NCBI GenBank assembly: GCA_937896905.1
Contig: CALBOE010000002.1
Span: 62,001-126,000 of the forward strand
Direction: 5' to 3'
DNA: 64,000 nt
Source: an uncultured Clostridia bacterium
GTDB lineage: Bacteria; Bacillota; Clostridia; Christensenellales; UBA1242
Within the stretch, counting starts at the first letter, position 1, and each line of letters starts with the position of its first letter. Both the position numbers and the translations under genes were made by a program. This document shows, piece by piece, positions 31,826 to 40,567 of this stretch. The notes below the pieces were generated by a model. That model was given only the letters and a program-made list of their open reading frames with translations, ran no database searches and was not told the origin of the DNA.

Positions 31826-33010
31826 ATGATGAATTGTTTATTAAGCGTAGCTTCTGTTTTTAAGTATATTGGCTATATTTTTATAGCCATTCTTGTTTTA
31901 TTGCTAATGGTGCTAATTCATGAATTGGGGCATTATGTGGCTGGCAAAATTCTTAAATTTAAAATTAACGAGTTTAGCGTTGGCTTTGGCCCTAAAATTT
32001 TACAAAAAACCAAAAAGAATGGAGAAAAAATTTCACTAAGAGCTTTCCCGCTTGGCGGATATTGTGCCTTTGAAGGTGAAGACGAGCATGGGAACGCGTC
32101 GCCACAAGCGTTCAACAATCAAAAGCCATGGAAACGATTAATTGTCTTATTTTCTGGTGCATTTTTCAACTTTCTAAGCGCCATAATATTTTCTTTTATT
32201 TTGCTTCTATCTAATGGATACGATTTAGTTCAAGTTAATACAATTTCTGCCTCTTCAATAAACTACCAAGTTGTTAATGGATTGCAAGAAAACGATGTGA
32301 TTTATGGCGTTGAAGGGCAAAAAATCGACTTTGTTAAAGATAAATACCTAACAACATTAATTACTGACGGTATTTTAGAAAGATATGGAGATTACATTGG
32401 TGATGACATAGCTTTGGAGCAAAACACATTTGAACAAAATGGTAAAACCTACTATATGGTGCTTTGTGAACTCACTTTTAACGTGGAAAGGGACAATAAG
32501 AAAACAAATTCAATTGCTAACATTAATGTAATTTATAATCAACAGGGTGAATATGCGGGTTGGAGTATGCTTTCTCACAACGATGCAACTGAAAATGAAT
32601 TTTCTTTTAAAACATACAAATATTCCTTTGGCGAAGCATTGTTACAAGCCGTGCCATTCACATGTAAATGGGCATGGAAAGTTTTGGTGATTTTTGGGCA
32701 GTTAATAACGGGCCAACTTTCAATAACTTCGTTAGGTGGGCCTGTAACAACAATAAATATGATTGCAACAAGCACGCAAACAAATGCTTTAAACGTTTTA
32801 ATTCTTTTGCCTGTTATTGCTGTTAATTTGGCTGTGTTTAATCTTCTTCCTATTCCCGCACTGGACGGTTTTCAAATGATATTTGTAACCATTGAATGGA
32901 TACGAAAAAAGCCAATTAAAAGAGAAATTATTAATGCTATTAACAATATTGGACTTATTGTGTTGTTAGGTTTTGTGATTGTGGTGGACATACTGCAGTT
33001 TGTTCTGTAA
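31826..33010 (+). CDS. rseP: Site-2 intramembrane metalloprotease RseP/RasP
   Basis: Zinc protease for regulated intramembrane proteolysis of anti-sigma factors and signal peptide remnants. 394 residues; first membrane helix carries HELGH (His32, Glu33, His36). A central PDZ domain (about 115-260) is degenerate. The C-terminal NLLPIPALDGFQMI (about 337-348) supplies the zinc Asp. No good SD is visible before the tandem ATG codons at 31826 and 31829. It lies where ispG and polC would follow in Bacillus. Confidence 0.94.
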   Translation: MMNCLLSVASVFKYIGYIFIAILVLLLMVLIHELGHYVAGKILKFKINEFSVGFGPKILQKTKKNGEKISLRAFPLGGYCAFEGEDEHGNASPQAFNNQKPWKRLIVLFSGAFFNFLSAIIFSFILLLSNGYDLVQVNTISASSINYQVVNGLQENDVIYGVEGQKIDFVKDKYLTTLITDGILERYGDYIGDDIALEQNTFEQNGKTYYMVLCELTFNVERDNKKTNSIANINVIYNQQGEYAGWSMLSHNDATENEFSFKTYKYSFGEALLQAVPFTCKWAWKVLVIFGQLITGQLSITSLGGPVTTINMIATSTQTNALNVLILLPVIAVNLAVFNLLPIPALDGFQMIFVTIEWIRKKPIKREIINAINNIGLIVLLGFVIVVDILQFVL

Positions 33011-33042
33011 CCTAAAATTTCTATAAATTTACAAATTGGGTA

Positions 33043-33071
33043 TTGACAGCCCAATTTTTCTATGCTATACT
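33043..33071 (+). promoter_or_regulatory. Near-consensus promoter for the unknown 220-aa gene
   Basis: TTGACA (33043-33048), 17-bp spacer, TATACT (33066-33071). Confidence 0.85.
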
Positions 33072-33103
33072 TTGAGTATCCAAAACGGGAAAGGGAGAGT
33101 ATT

Positions 33104-33766
33104 ATGGGAAATTTAATTGTAACAAGAGAACAAGAAAAACTTATTGAAAAAGTAAGAAAGTACGAAGGCGAACCAAGCGGAAAAGTTGTGGTTGAAGTTA
33201 TTCAATCCAACTGTGCAGAAGCAATTTACTGGTTAACTTTCAAATCAAAATCAAATTACGACTTATTGATTGATGCCATGATTGAAACAGGAAGCGTAAA
33301 ATGGATTTCTCAACTTGCATGGGCAAACAAAAACCTATCGATGGAGCAATTTAACAAATTGCAAGATGCTTTATGTGCTTTGGCTGTTAAAGGTCAAACA
33401 AGCCACAAGATATTGGCAGAAAATTTATTTAACCTTGCAAATAACAACATTCGTCCAGCAAACATTAAACAAATTGCAGAAGCTTGGGCTCACTTGAATT
33501 TGTCTAAAACTAATGCAGAAGCATTCTTAGATTGGGTTGATTCAACTGAACACATTAAACTTTCTAGAGAAGAAAGAAGCAGTGCTGTCAATGCAATGTT
33601 AGATCAAATTTGTGAAACAGCAAAACAAACAGGATTTATCAATCCATTATTAGGCGCACAAAAATTCTGCAGAAAAAAAGGCATGGATAAACAATCTGCA
33701 AAAATAGATTGCTTAATTAAAGAAATTAAAGAAGAAAACCAAAAAGAAGCTGGAACAACAGTTTAA
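33104..33766 (+). CDS. Hypothetical all-helical protein, 220 aa
   Basis: Not recognised. The ATG at 33104 is preceded by AAAGGGAGAG; an in-frame start at 33062 would lie inside the -10 region. The sequence looks fully alpha-helical, with repeated units of about 35-40 residues (NYDLLIDAMIETGSVKWISQ, EQFNKLQDALCALAVKG, NIKQIAEAWAHLNLSKTN), as in HEAT- or TPR-like arrays. No membrane segment or catalytic motif. It has its own strong promoter and terminator, which suggests a well-expressed single gene. Codon use is like that of ribosomal-protein genes nearby. Confidence 0.8.
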   Translation: MGNLIVTREQEKLIEKVRKYEGEPSGKVVVEVIQSNCAEAIYWLTFKSKSNYDLLIDAMIETGSVKWISQLAWANKNLSMEQFNKLQDALCALAVKGQTSHKILAENLFNLANNNIRPANIKQIAEAWAHLNLSKTNAEAFLDWVDSTEHIKLSREERSSAVNAMLDQICETAKQTGFINPLLGAQKFCRKKGMDKQSAKIDCLIKEIKEENQKEAGTTV

Positions 33767-33780
33767 TTTTAAAATTAGAA

Positions 33781-33813
33781 AAATCGAGAGGGTTGACATT
33801 CTCGATTTTTTTT
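33781..33813 (+). terminator. Terminator of the 220-aa gene, overlapping next promoter
   Basis: AAATCGAGA (33781-33789) pairs with TCTCGATTT (33800-33808), then T run. The ten-base loop holds TTGACA, the -35 of the next promoter. Confidence 0.88.
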
Positions 33814-33821
33814 GTTATATT
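33793..33821 (+). promoter_or_regulatory. Promoter of the PolC-like exonuclease gene, leaderless type
   Basis: TTGACA (33793-33798), 17-bp spacer, TATATT (33816-33821). The -10 ends six bases before the ATG at 33828 and there is no SD. Confidence 0.7.
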
Positions 33822-33827
33822 TTTTTC

Positions 33828-35351
33828 ATGAATGATAAACTATTAATACTAGATAAACTTTTCGATGGGCTAAAATTTAAAGATGCGGTTTATAGCGAAA
33901 AATCTGGCGTTTGCACGGTTAATTTTCTATATAATCCAATGTCATTTAAACCCGAAGAGGATAATAAAGAAAAAATTTTTAAAACGCTAAATGAAGTTAT
34001 TGGAAACTTTGTTAAATACGACTTAAAGTTTACAAGTTGCCCGTTAGATAAGCGAACGATTTCTAATTATATTTACACAACCGTTGCCAACAATTTCCCG
34101 GCAATTTCTAAAGATTTTACTTATGAGGACATTTCTGTTGAAATTGACCACTTGTTAGTTAACACAACCTTAAAATTGGCACCGTCGGCTTATGAATATG
34201 CCAGCGAGTTTAACCGCGAGGAGTTTATTGCGGAAAAATTAAAAGAAAGTTTTTACTCGGATTTTATAGTAAAATTTGAAAAAAAAGACATGCCTGCACA
34301 AACAAACACAAGTTTTATTGAAAGCAACATGGAGTTTATGCAAAGCATTAAGCAGGCAGAACAAAAAACAGTTTTCACTTTAACCAACATTGCTGATATT
34401 ATTGGCAAAACAGAGGGAAGTGTGGCAACCGATTTTAGCAAGGTTACAGCTCCAGTTGAAAACGTTCTTATATGTGGCGAAGTGGTTTCTAACCAACGCA
34501 AAAGTTACAAGAGAAAATACACTAAAAACGGGGTGGAAACAGAAATTGAAAAGGCGTTTTATAATTTTGCCATTAGGTGCGAAAATAAAACGATGTATTG
34601 TTCAATTTTCCCACGTCAGGCAGACGAGGTTAAAGGCGACATTATAGAACCAGGAATGAAAGTTTGCTGTTATGGCTCATTTAGAGAATTTAATGGCAAA
34701 TTAAATTTTACAGCCAACACCATTGCAAGATGCGAATTCACTAAGGAAGAAATTAAAAGCAAATCCAAAGGGGTTAATGACAATTATCACACCGTATTCC
34801 CCAAAGAATATATCGATTACGAACAAAAAGGATTGTTTGACGAAGACGATAAAACCTTTCCTGGAACTTATGTTGTGTTCGACCTTGAAACTACGGGTTT
34901 AGAAAGTGCAAAAGACGAAATTATTGAAATTGGTGCGTGCAAAGTTGTAGAAGGGCAAATAACAGAAGTGTTTTCAACCTTTGTTAAGCCTTCTAAGCCT
35001 ATACCTAAAGAAATCACCAACTTAACAGGAATAACTGACGACATGGTTAAAGATGCTCCAAGCATAAACTATGTTATGCCAGATTTCTATAAATTCTGCT
35101 ATGGTTCAACTTTGGTTGCGCACAATATTTCGTTCGACATAGGGTTTGTGTATGCCGCAGCAAAGAAATTATCCTATAATTTCGATAATCCGCTTAAAGA
35201 CACCATTGAAATGGCAAGGCAAACGCTTCCTGGTTTAAAGAACTATAAACTTGGAACAGTTATAGAGCGCTTAAACATTGTGCTTGAAAATGCACACAGA
35301 GCGGTTAACGACGCTACAGCGACAGCAAAAGTGTTTGTTAAATTAATGTAG
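33828..35351 (+). CDS. PolC-like DnaQ-family 3'-5' exonuclease without polymerase domain
   Basis: 507 residues matching the N-terminal part of Gram-positive PolC: an N-terminal domain, an OB-fold (NVLICGEVVSNQRKS, MKVCCYGSFREFNGKLNFTA) and a DEDDh exonuclease with Exo I VVFDLETTGLE (about 350), TNLTGITDDMV, Exo II HNISFDIGF and Exo III HRAVNDATATA. It ends cleanly right after the exonuclease; PHP, palm, fingers and beta-binding regions of PolC (about 1400 aa) are absent and nothing similar follows. It occupies the polC locus between rseP and rimP-nusA. A proofreading partner for DnaE is a plausible role. Confidence 0.85.
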   Translation: MNDKLLILDKLFDGLKFKDAVYSEKSGVCTVNFLYNPMSFKPEEDNKEKIFKTLNEVIGNFVKYDLKFTSCPLDKRTISNYIYTTVANNFPAISKDFTYEDISVEIDHLLVNTTLKLAPSAYEYASEFNREEFIAEKLKESFYSDFIVKFEKKDMPAQTNTSFIESNMEFMQSIKQAEQKTVFTLTNIADIIGKTEGSVATDFSKVTAPVENVLICGEVVSNQRKSYKRKYTKNGVETEIEKAFYNFAIRCENKTMYCSIFPRQADEVKGDIIEPGMKVCCYGSFREFNGKLNFTANTIARCEFTKEEIKSKSKGVNDNYHTVFPKEYIDYEQKGLFDEDDKTFPGTYVVFDLETTGLESAKDEIIEIGACKVVEGQITEVFSTFVKPSKPIPKEITNLTGITDDMVKDAPSINYVMPDFYKFCYGSTLVAHNISFDIGFVYAAAKKLSYNFDNPLKDTIEMARQTLPGLKNYKLGTVIERLNIVLENAHRAVNDATATAKVFVKLM

Positions 35352-35369
35352 AAAATTTATTTAAAACCC

Positions 35370-35398
35370 TTGATTTATTTATTCTTGTGTGGTACAAT
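35370..35398 (+). promoter_or_regulatory. Promoter for rimP-nusA-infB operon
   Basis: TTGATT (35370-35375), 17-bp spacer, TACAAT (35393-35398). Confidence 0.72.
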
Positions 35399-35409
35399 AA
35401 AGTAACGGA

Positions 35410-35434
35410 TTAGGAGTGGCAGAGCCACTCCTAA
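35410..35434 (+). promoter_or_regulatory. Perfect leader hairpin before rimP
   Basis: TTAGGAGTGGC (35410-35420) and GCCACTCCTAA (35424-35434) form eleven perfect pairs with an AGA loop. CTTAGTTTTT follows, a weak terminator-like tail. The rimP SD at about 35443-35450 reads TTTAGGAG, the same as the 5' arm, so the 3' arm CTCCTAA could pair with either. Confidence 0.75.
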
Positions 35435-35453
35435 CTTAGTTTTTAGGAGAAAT

Positions 35454-35906
35454 ATGAAAATTGCAGATTTAGTTTTTGAAAGCATTTCACCATTATTTAA
35501 AGGCGAGATTCGCTTGGTGGAAGTGGAATATTTAAAAAAGGTAGATGGTATGCACTTGGTGGTGTATATCGACAAGGCAAATGGCATAACACTAGACGAC
35601 TGTGTTTCTGTTAGCCGCATGCTAGACACTGTTTTAGACGACCTTAACCCAACCAACGACGAAACATATGCTTTAGATGTTTCGAGTTACGGATTAGATA
35701 AACCACTTAAATTCGATTGGCAATTTAAAAAATACTTAAATCAGAAAGTTCAAGTTAAGCTGTATCGTAAATTAAACGATAGAAAAGAGTTTGTGGCAAC
35801 CTTGCTTGCAAGAGATGAACAAAGCACTCAATTTAATTTGGAAAACGAAAATATCACAATACAGAATGCGGACATTGCGCATATTACACCATATATAGAG
35901 TTTTAA
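35454..35906 (+). CDS. rimP: Ribosome maturation factor RimP
   Basis: 30S assembly factor. 150 residues with N-terminal alpha/beta domain (LVEVEYLKKVDGMHLVVYID, ITLDDCVSVSRMLDTVLD, YALDVSSYGLDKPL) and a C-terminal SH3-like barrel (NQKVQVKLYRKLNDRKEF). First gene of the rimP-nusA-ylxR-ylxQ-infB-rbfA-truB operon. SD TTAGGAGA. Confidence 0.94.
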   Translation: MKIADLVFESISPLFKGEIRLVEVEYLKKVDGMHLVVYIDKANGITLDDCVSVSRMLDTVLDDLNPTNDETYALDVSSYGLDKPLKFDWQFKKYLNQKVQVKLYRKLNDRKEFVATLLARDEQSTQFNLENENITIQNADIAHITPYIEF

Positions 35907-35915
35907 GGAGAAATT

Positions 35916-37043
35916 ATGATAAATAAAGATTTTTTTGAAGCATTAAAGGATTTAGAGGCAGAAAGAGGAATTGACGAAGGAACATTTGTTGCGGCACTAG
36001 AACAAGCATTAACAGCAGCATATAAGAAAGTTTACGGAATGGCAAAAAATGCGCAAGTTAAACTAAGCCCAGAAAAACACACCATTAAGGTTTATTCTTA
36101 TCGCACAGTTGTTGAAACCGTTGAAGATGAAGAAAAAGAAATTTCATTAGAAGAAGCTAAACAAATTAAACGTAGTTACAAACTTGGCGATATGGTTATG
36201 AACGAAGAAACCACAAAGGACTTTAACAGAATTGCAGTTCAAACCGCAAAACAAGTTATAACACAAAAAATTAAAGAAATTGAAAAACAATCCATTTATA
36301 AGGACATTGCAGAAAAAGAGGGCAAATTGATTGTTGCAAATGTTAAGCGTTTAGATTTAGACAATGTTTACCTAGAAATTGGTGGCACAACGCTTGAAGG
36401 ATTGTTAACAAAACGAGATATGTTGCCAAACGACAATTTAAAACCTGGCGACCGTGTTAAGGTTTATGTTCGCCACATTAAAGACGATTTTAGAGGCGCG
36501 GTTGTTCAAGTTACAAGAACTCACCCAAATTTTGTTAAATTATTGCTAGAAATGGAAGTTCCAGAATTAACAAATGGAGATGTTAAAATTGTTTCAATTT
36601 CTCGTGAGGCTGGTTTAAGAACTAAAATTGCTGTTTCCACAACAGTTCCAAACCTAGATGCTGTTGGTGCGTGCATTGGAAACAAGGGGGCAAGAATTAA
36701 TTCGGTTATTAACGAACTTAAAGGCGAAAAAATTGATATTGTTAATCACAGCGAAAACCCAGCAGATTACATTGTTGCAGCGCTTAGCCCAGCAGAAGTT
36801 AGTGAAATTACAGTTGATACGGTTGCAGGAATTGCAAACGTTCTTGTTCCAGAAAACAAACTTTCGCTTGCAATTGGTAAGGGAGGACATAATGTTCGCC
36901 TTGCAGCAAAGTTAACCGGTTATAAAATTGATGTTAAAGCAAGCCAAGCGCAAGCGGCAGAGAAAAAGGTTAATGATGTTGTTAGCACAACTAGCGCAAG
37001 CATTATTTTAGATGACGACTTCTTTAACGATATAGATGAGTAG
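35916..37043 (+). CDS. nusA: Transcription termination/antitermination protein NusA
   Basis: RNA polymerase-binding factor for pausing, termination and antitermination. 375 residues: NTD (FFEALKDLEAERGIDEGTF), S1 domain (EGKLIVANVKRLDLDNVYLE), KH1 and KH2 (GACIGNKGARINSVINEL, ENKLSLAIGKGGHNVRLAA). It lacks the proteobacterial acidic repeats, as in Bacillota. SD AAGGAG; nine bases after rimP. Confidence 0.96.
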   Translation: MINKDFFEALKDLEAERGIDEGTFVAALEQALTAAYKKVYGMAKNAQVKLSPEKHTIKVYSYRTVVETVEDEEKEISLEEAKQIKRSYKLGDMVMNEETTKDFNRIAVQTAKQVITQKIKEIEKQSIYKDIAEKEGKLIVANVKRLDLDNVYLEIGGTTLEGLLTKRDMLPNDNLKPGDRVKVYVRHIKDDFRGAVVQVTRTHPNFVKLLLEMEVPELTNGDVKIVSISREAGLRTKIAVSTTVPNLDAVGACIGNKGARINSVINELKGEKIDIVNHSENPADYIVAALSPAEVSEITVDTVAGIANVLVPENKLSLAIGKGGHNVRLAAKLTGYKIDVKASQAQAAEKKVNDVVSTTSASIILDDDFFNDIDE

Positions 37044-37048
37044 GTGTT

Positions 37049-37306
37049 ATGCACACAAAATTTGAACGCAGATGTGTTGCTTGCAGAGCAAACAAACAGC
37101 AAAATGAAATGCTACGAATTGCAAAGCTAGAAAATGAGTTTTTAATAGATTTAACACACAAAATTGGCGGTCGTGGTGCATATATTTGTAAAGACAAGGC
37201 GTGTTTAGCACAAACCATAAAAAAGCGATTACTAAATAAAGCCTTTAAAATGAATGTTGGTGAAAACATTTATAGCAGGTTGGTGGAATATGAACAAAAT
37301 AGTTAG
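37049..37306 (+). CDS. ylxR: YlxR family RNA-binding protein (RnpM)
   Basis: 85 residues, DUF448. Conserved FERRCVACRANKQQNEMLRI and GRGAYICKDKACLAQTIKK. In Bacillus this protein (RnpM) binds RNase P RNA and modulates its activity. Six bases after nusA; overlaps the ylxQ start by 17 bases. Confidence 0.92.
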   Translation: MHTKFERRCVACRANKQQNEMLRIAKLENEFLIDLTHKIGGRGAYICKDKACLAQTIKKRLLNKAFKMNVGENIYSRLVEYEQNS

Positions 37307-37580
37307 TTATTTGGGCTTTGCCATAAAAGCGAACAAAATAGTTGTAGGTCAATCTGCAATTAAGCGCACATTAAAACAACTGCATTTAATTATGGTTTGT
37401 TCAACGGCAAGTCAAAATTTAAAGGATCTTGCAAAAAATGTTGCAGCAAAACAAAAATGTGCTTGCATAGAAAGCCAGCAACAGTTAGACAGTTTAACAC
37501 ACCTTGAAAACATTAAAATTCTTGCTTTAACCGACGAAAGTTTAAGTAAAGCAATAATAAATGAATATTCATTAAAATAA
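37290..37580 (+). CDS. ylxQ: YlxQ, L7Ae-family ribosomal-protein-like
   Basis: The ATG at 37290 (GGTGG upstream) gives MNKIVSYLGFAIKANKIVVG, the expected N-terminus, 96 residues; earlier in-frame starts fall inside ylxR. L7Ae fold RNA-binding protein, kink-turn binder family. The C-terminal half (CACIESQQQLDSLTHLENIK) is less conserved. Exact role unknown. Position between ylxR and infB supports it. Confidence 0.88.
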   Translation: MNKIVSYLGFAIKANKIVVGQSAIKRTLKQLHLIMVCSTASQNLKDLAKNVAAKQKCACIESQQQLDSLTHLENIKILALTDESLSKAIINEYSLK

Positions 37581-37604
37581 ACCCAGAGTAAGGAGAATTT
37601 TATC

Positions 37605-40196
37605 TTGGCAAACGAAATAAAAAATCAAGAATTTAATAAGGCAATTAAACAGTTGCAAGCAATGGTAAAGGACAAACTGTTCATTTCCCTTGCAGAAAAG
37701 GTTTATAACCTTAAAAATGAAATGAGCAGTTTAACACGTGCGGTTAAGGAAAAGGAAAGCCAAATTATGCTTAGCCAAGCACAAAAACTTGCAGAAAAAC
37801 CAGAGGTTAAGAAGGAAGAATTGCCTTCTGTTGTTTCAGTGCCAAACGAAACTCCTATTAATCTTGCCGTTGAACAAAAGCCTCAACAACCAGCTCAAAA
37901 CAGACCTCAAAACGGCAAAAATCAAGGGCAAAATGCTAATTTCCGCAATCAAAATGGGGAGGGCAGAAGCCAAAACAATCAAAACCGCCCATACAATTCT
38001 AAATATCCAAATAATAATCGTCAGGGAGGATTTAATAATCAAAGTAACTACAATAATGGACAAAGAAAGCCATATCAGCAAAACGATCAAGCGAATGGGC
38101 AAAACAGATATCAACAAAATGGTCAAAATCGTCCATTTAACAATAATTATAAACCAAATCAAGCAAATGTCAAACCCGGTGTTCGCCCAGCAATGAGTAA
38201 GGAAGCAACTAAGCGACCATCAATTAACTATGCTCAACCAATTATAACTGCAAGTCCAACACGTAATTTTGGAAATAAAAAGAAAACTGGCGAACATTTT
38301 GAAGAGAAGAAGGGCTATTCCAAGCGTGACTTATTAAAGAGAGGAATGATAACAGAGGGTGGCGAAGAAGATAGAATTATCAATCGCAAACTTCGCTCTA
38401 AAAAGAAAGATAACGCTCCTGTGGTTGTTGAAAAACCACAAGGCCCAGCAGTTATTACCACCGAAAACATAACAATTAAATTACTTTCAGAAATAACGGG
38501 CAGACCTGTTAGTGAAATTATTAAAAAGTTTATGCTATTAGGTATGATGGTTACAATTAACTCGGCGGTAGATTTCACCACGGCTGAACTTATTTTGGCA
38601 GAAATGGGCATTGAACTTGTGCAGAAATTAGACAAAACCAGTGAAGAAAAATTGCAAGAAGTTCAAAACACTATTCGTTCTTATAACGAGGCAGAAGCTA
38701 TAACCCGTTCGCCAATTGTAACTGTTATGGGGCACGTAGACCATGGTAAAACAAGTTTGTTAGACTACATTAGAAAAACCAAAGTAACCTTGGGCGAAGC
38801 GGGCGGAATTACACAAGCCATTGGTGCTTACAGAGTTAATGTAGATAATAAATACATTACATTTATTGATACTCCTGGACACGAAGCATTTACAGCAATG
38901 CGTGCAAGGGGCGCAAGCGTTACCGATATTGCAATTTTAATTGTGGCAGCAGACGATGGAATTATGCCGCAAACTGTTGAAGCAATAAGCCACATTAAAT
39001 CTGCAAACATTCCTATGATTGTTGCAATTAATAAAATGGATAAATTTAATGCAGATCCAGATAGAATTATGCAACAACTTGCAGAACACAATGTTCTTCC
39101 TGAAGCGTGGGGTGGCGATGCAATTATATGTAAAATTTCTGCACACACAGGCGAAGGCATTGATAAACTTTTAGAAACTATCCTTTTAGTTGCAGATATG
39201 CAAGACCTTAAAGCAAATCCAGATGTTCCAGCAATGGGAACGATTATGGAGGCCAAGTTGGATAAGGGCCGTGGTGCGATTGCCTCACTTATTGTTAGCG
39301 ATGGTTCATTACACATTGGCGATACCATTATTTCAGGCACAAGCATATGCAAAGTTAAAGCAATGATAGACGAAAACAACCGCCCACTTAAAGTTGCAAC
39401 ACCGTCAATGCCTGTTACAGTTTTAGGATTTAACGAAGTTCCAAGTGCTGGCGAAACCTTCACCGTGGTAGATGAAAAACTTTCTAAACAAATTGTTGAA
39501 GAAAGAAAAGCAAAAATTAAAGAAAACTTAATTAAAGGCAGTGGCGGAAGCACTCTTGAAGATTTATTGCAAAAATCTAGTGAAAAAGATAAGAAGATTC
39601 TTAATATTGTGCTTAAAACAGACGTTAATGGCTCGTTAGAGGCACTAAAATCTTCAATAATGAAGCTTGTTAATGAAGAAGTTGCAATTAACATTCTTCA
39701 CAGCGGAGTGGGAGCAATTAACGAAAGCGACCTTATTCTTGCAAACGCATCAAATGCAATGATGCTTGCATTTAACGTTAGCCAAGATAGCAAAGTTAAA
39801 ACTCTTGCAGAAAGAATGAAAATTAAAATCTATTCTTATAAAATTATTTACGAACTTTTAGACGAAATTGAAAGAGTTGTTAAAGGTATGAAAGAACCTA
39901 AATATGAAGAAGTGTATTTAGGAAGAGCTCAAGTTATGATGGTATTTAAACTATCTAATGCGGGCATTGTTGCTGGTTCTATGGTTATGGACGGCAAAAT
40001 TGTGCGCGGAGAACACGCAAAAATTTATCGTGGCGAGGAACTTGTTGCAACAACCGAAATTAAATCTTTAAAAATTGTTAAAGATGACGTTAAAGAAGCT
40101 GGCAAGGATAGAGAATGTGGAATTAAAACCACCTTTGACGAAATTGCTGTTGGCGACAGAATTGAATGTTACACGCTAAAAAGGATTGAAGAATAA
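37605..40196 (+). CDS. infB: Translation initiation factor IF-2
   Basis: GTPase that places initiator tRNA on the 30S subunit. TTG start at 37605 with SD AAGGAG; 863 residues. Residues 85-210 are a low-complexity Gln/Asn/Arg/Tyr linker (NRPQNGKNQGQN, NYNNGQRKPYQQN). Then an IF2-N helix domain (ITIKLLSEITGRPVSEIIKK), G domain with GHVDHGKTS (376-384), DTPGHEAF and NKMDK, and beta-barrel domains II to IV. The long Asn/Gln linker is unusual in composition; most homologues have Lys/Glu/Ala-rich ones. Confidence 0.97.
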   Translation: MANEIKNQEFNKAIKQLQAMVKDKLFISLAEKVYNLKNEMSSLTRAVKEKESQIMLSQAQKLAEKPEVKKEELPSVVSVPNETPINLAVEQKPQQPAQNRPQNGKNQGQNANFRNQNGEGRSQNNQNRPYNSKYPNNNRQGGFNNQSNYNNGQRKPYQQNDQANGQNRYQQNGQNRPFNNNYKPNQANVKPGVRPAMSKEATKRPSINYAQPIITASPTRNFGNKKKTGEHFEEKKGYSKRDLLKRGMITEGGEEDRIINRKLRSKKKDNAPVVVEKPQGPAVITTENITIKLLSEITGRPVSEIIKKFMLLGMMVTINSAVDFTTAELILAEMGIELVQKLDKTSEEKLQEVQNTIRSYNEAEAITRSPIVTVMGHVDHGKTSLLDYIRKTKVTLGEAGGITQAIGAYRVNVDNKYITFIDTPGHEAFTAMRARGASVTDIAILIVAADDGIMPQTVEAISHIKSANIPMIVAINKMDKFNADPDRIMQQLAEHNVLPEAWGGDAIICKISAHTGEGIDKLLETILLVADMQDLKANPDVPAMGTIMEAKLDKGRGAIASLIVSDGSLHIGDTIISGTSICKVKAMIDENNRPLKVATPSMPVTVLGFNEVPSAGETFTVVDEKLSKQIVEERKAKIKENLIKGSGGSTLEDLLQKSSEKDKKILNIVLKTDVNGSLEALKSSIMKLVNEEVAINILHSGVGAINESDLILANASNAMMLAFNVSQDSKVKTLAERMKIKIYSYKIIYELLDEIERVVKGMKEPKYEEVYLGRAQVMMVFKLSNAGIVAGSMVMDGKIVRGEHAKIYRGEELVATTEIKSLKIVKDDVKEAGKDRECGIKTTFDEIAVGDRIECYTLKRIEE

Positions 40197-40567
40197 TGAA
40201 AAGTGTAAGAATGGAAAGAATTAATAGTGAGCTTGCAAAAGTTATTTCATATGTTGTAGATCACGAACTTAGAGATCCACAAATAAACGCTATGGTTAGT
40301 GTGTGTGGTGTTGAAGTTACACCAGATTTGGGTTATGCGCGCGTTTATATAACATCTATGGGTACAACGCCGCCAGAAGAAGTTTTGGCAAGAATTAAGG
40401 GTGCTGGTGGGTTTATTAGGCGAGAAGTTTCGCAAAGAATTAAGTTGCGTGCCACACCAAGATTGGAGTTTATGCTAGATACAAGCAGCGCTTATTCTGC
40501 TCAAATAGATAGCGTTTTAAAAACCATAACTTATGCTACACAGCCAGACGAGGAAAGCGATGCTTAA
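40196..40567 (+). CDS. rbfA: Ribosome-binding factor A
   Basis: Cold-shock 30S maturation factor with a KH-like fold. 123 residues: RMERINSELAKVISYVVDHE, LRDPQINAMVSVCGVEVTPD, YARVYITSMG and RRVSQRIKLRATPRLEF-like end block. Its ATG overlaps the infB stop (TAATG) and its end overlaps truB by eight bases. Confidence 0.94.
   Translation: MKSVRMERINSELAKVISYVVDHELRDPQINAMVSVCGVEVTPDLGYARVYITSMGTTPPEEVLARIKGAGGFIRREVSQRIKLRATPRLEFMLDTSSAYSAQIDSVLKTITYATQPDEESDA

Noticed and set aside
38828..39694. Long open frame of 288 codons on the - strand inside infB
   Set aside because: It lies wholly opposite the conserved IF-2 GTPase domain, has no SD or promoter, and its composition is that of an antisense frame.
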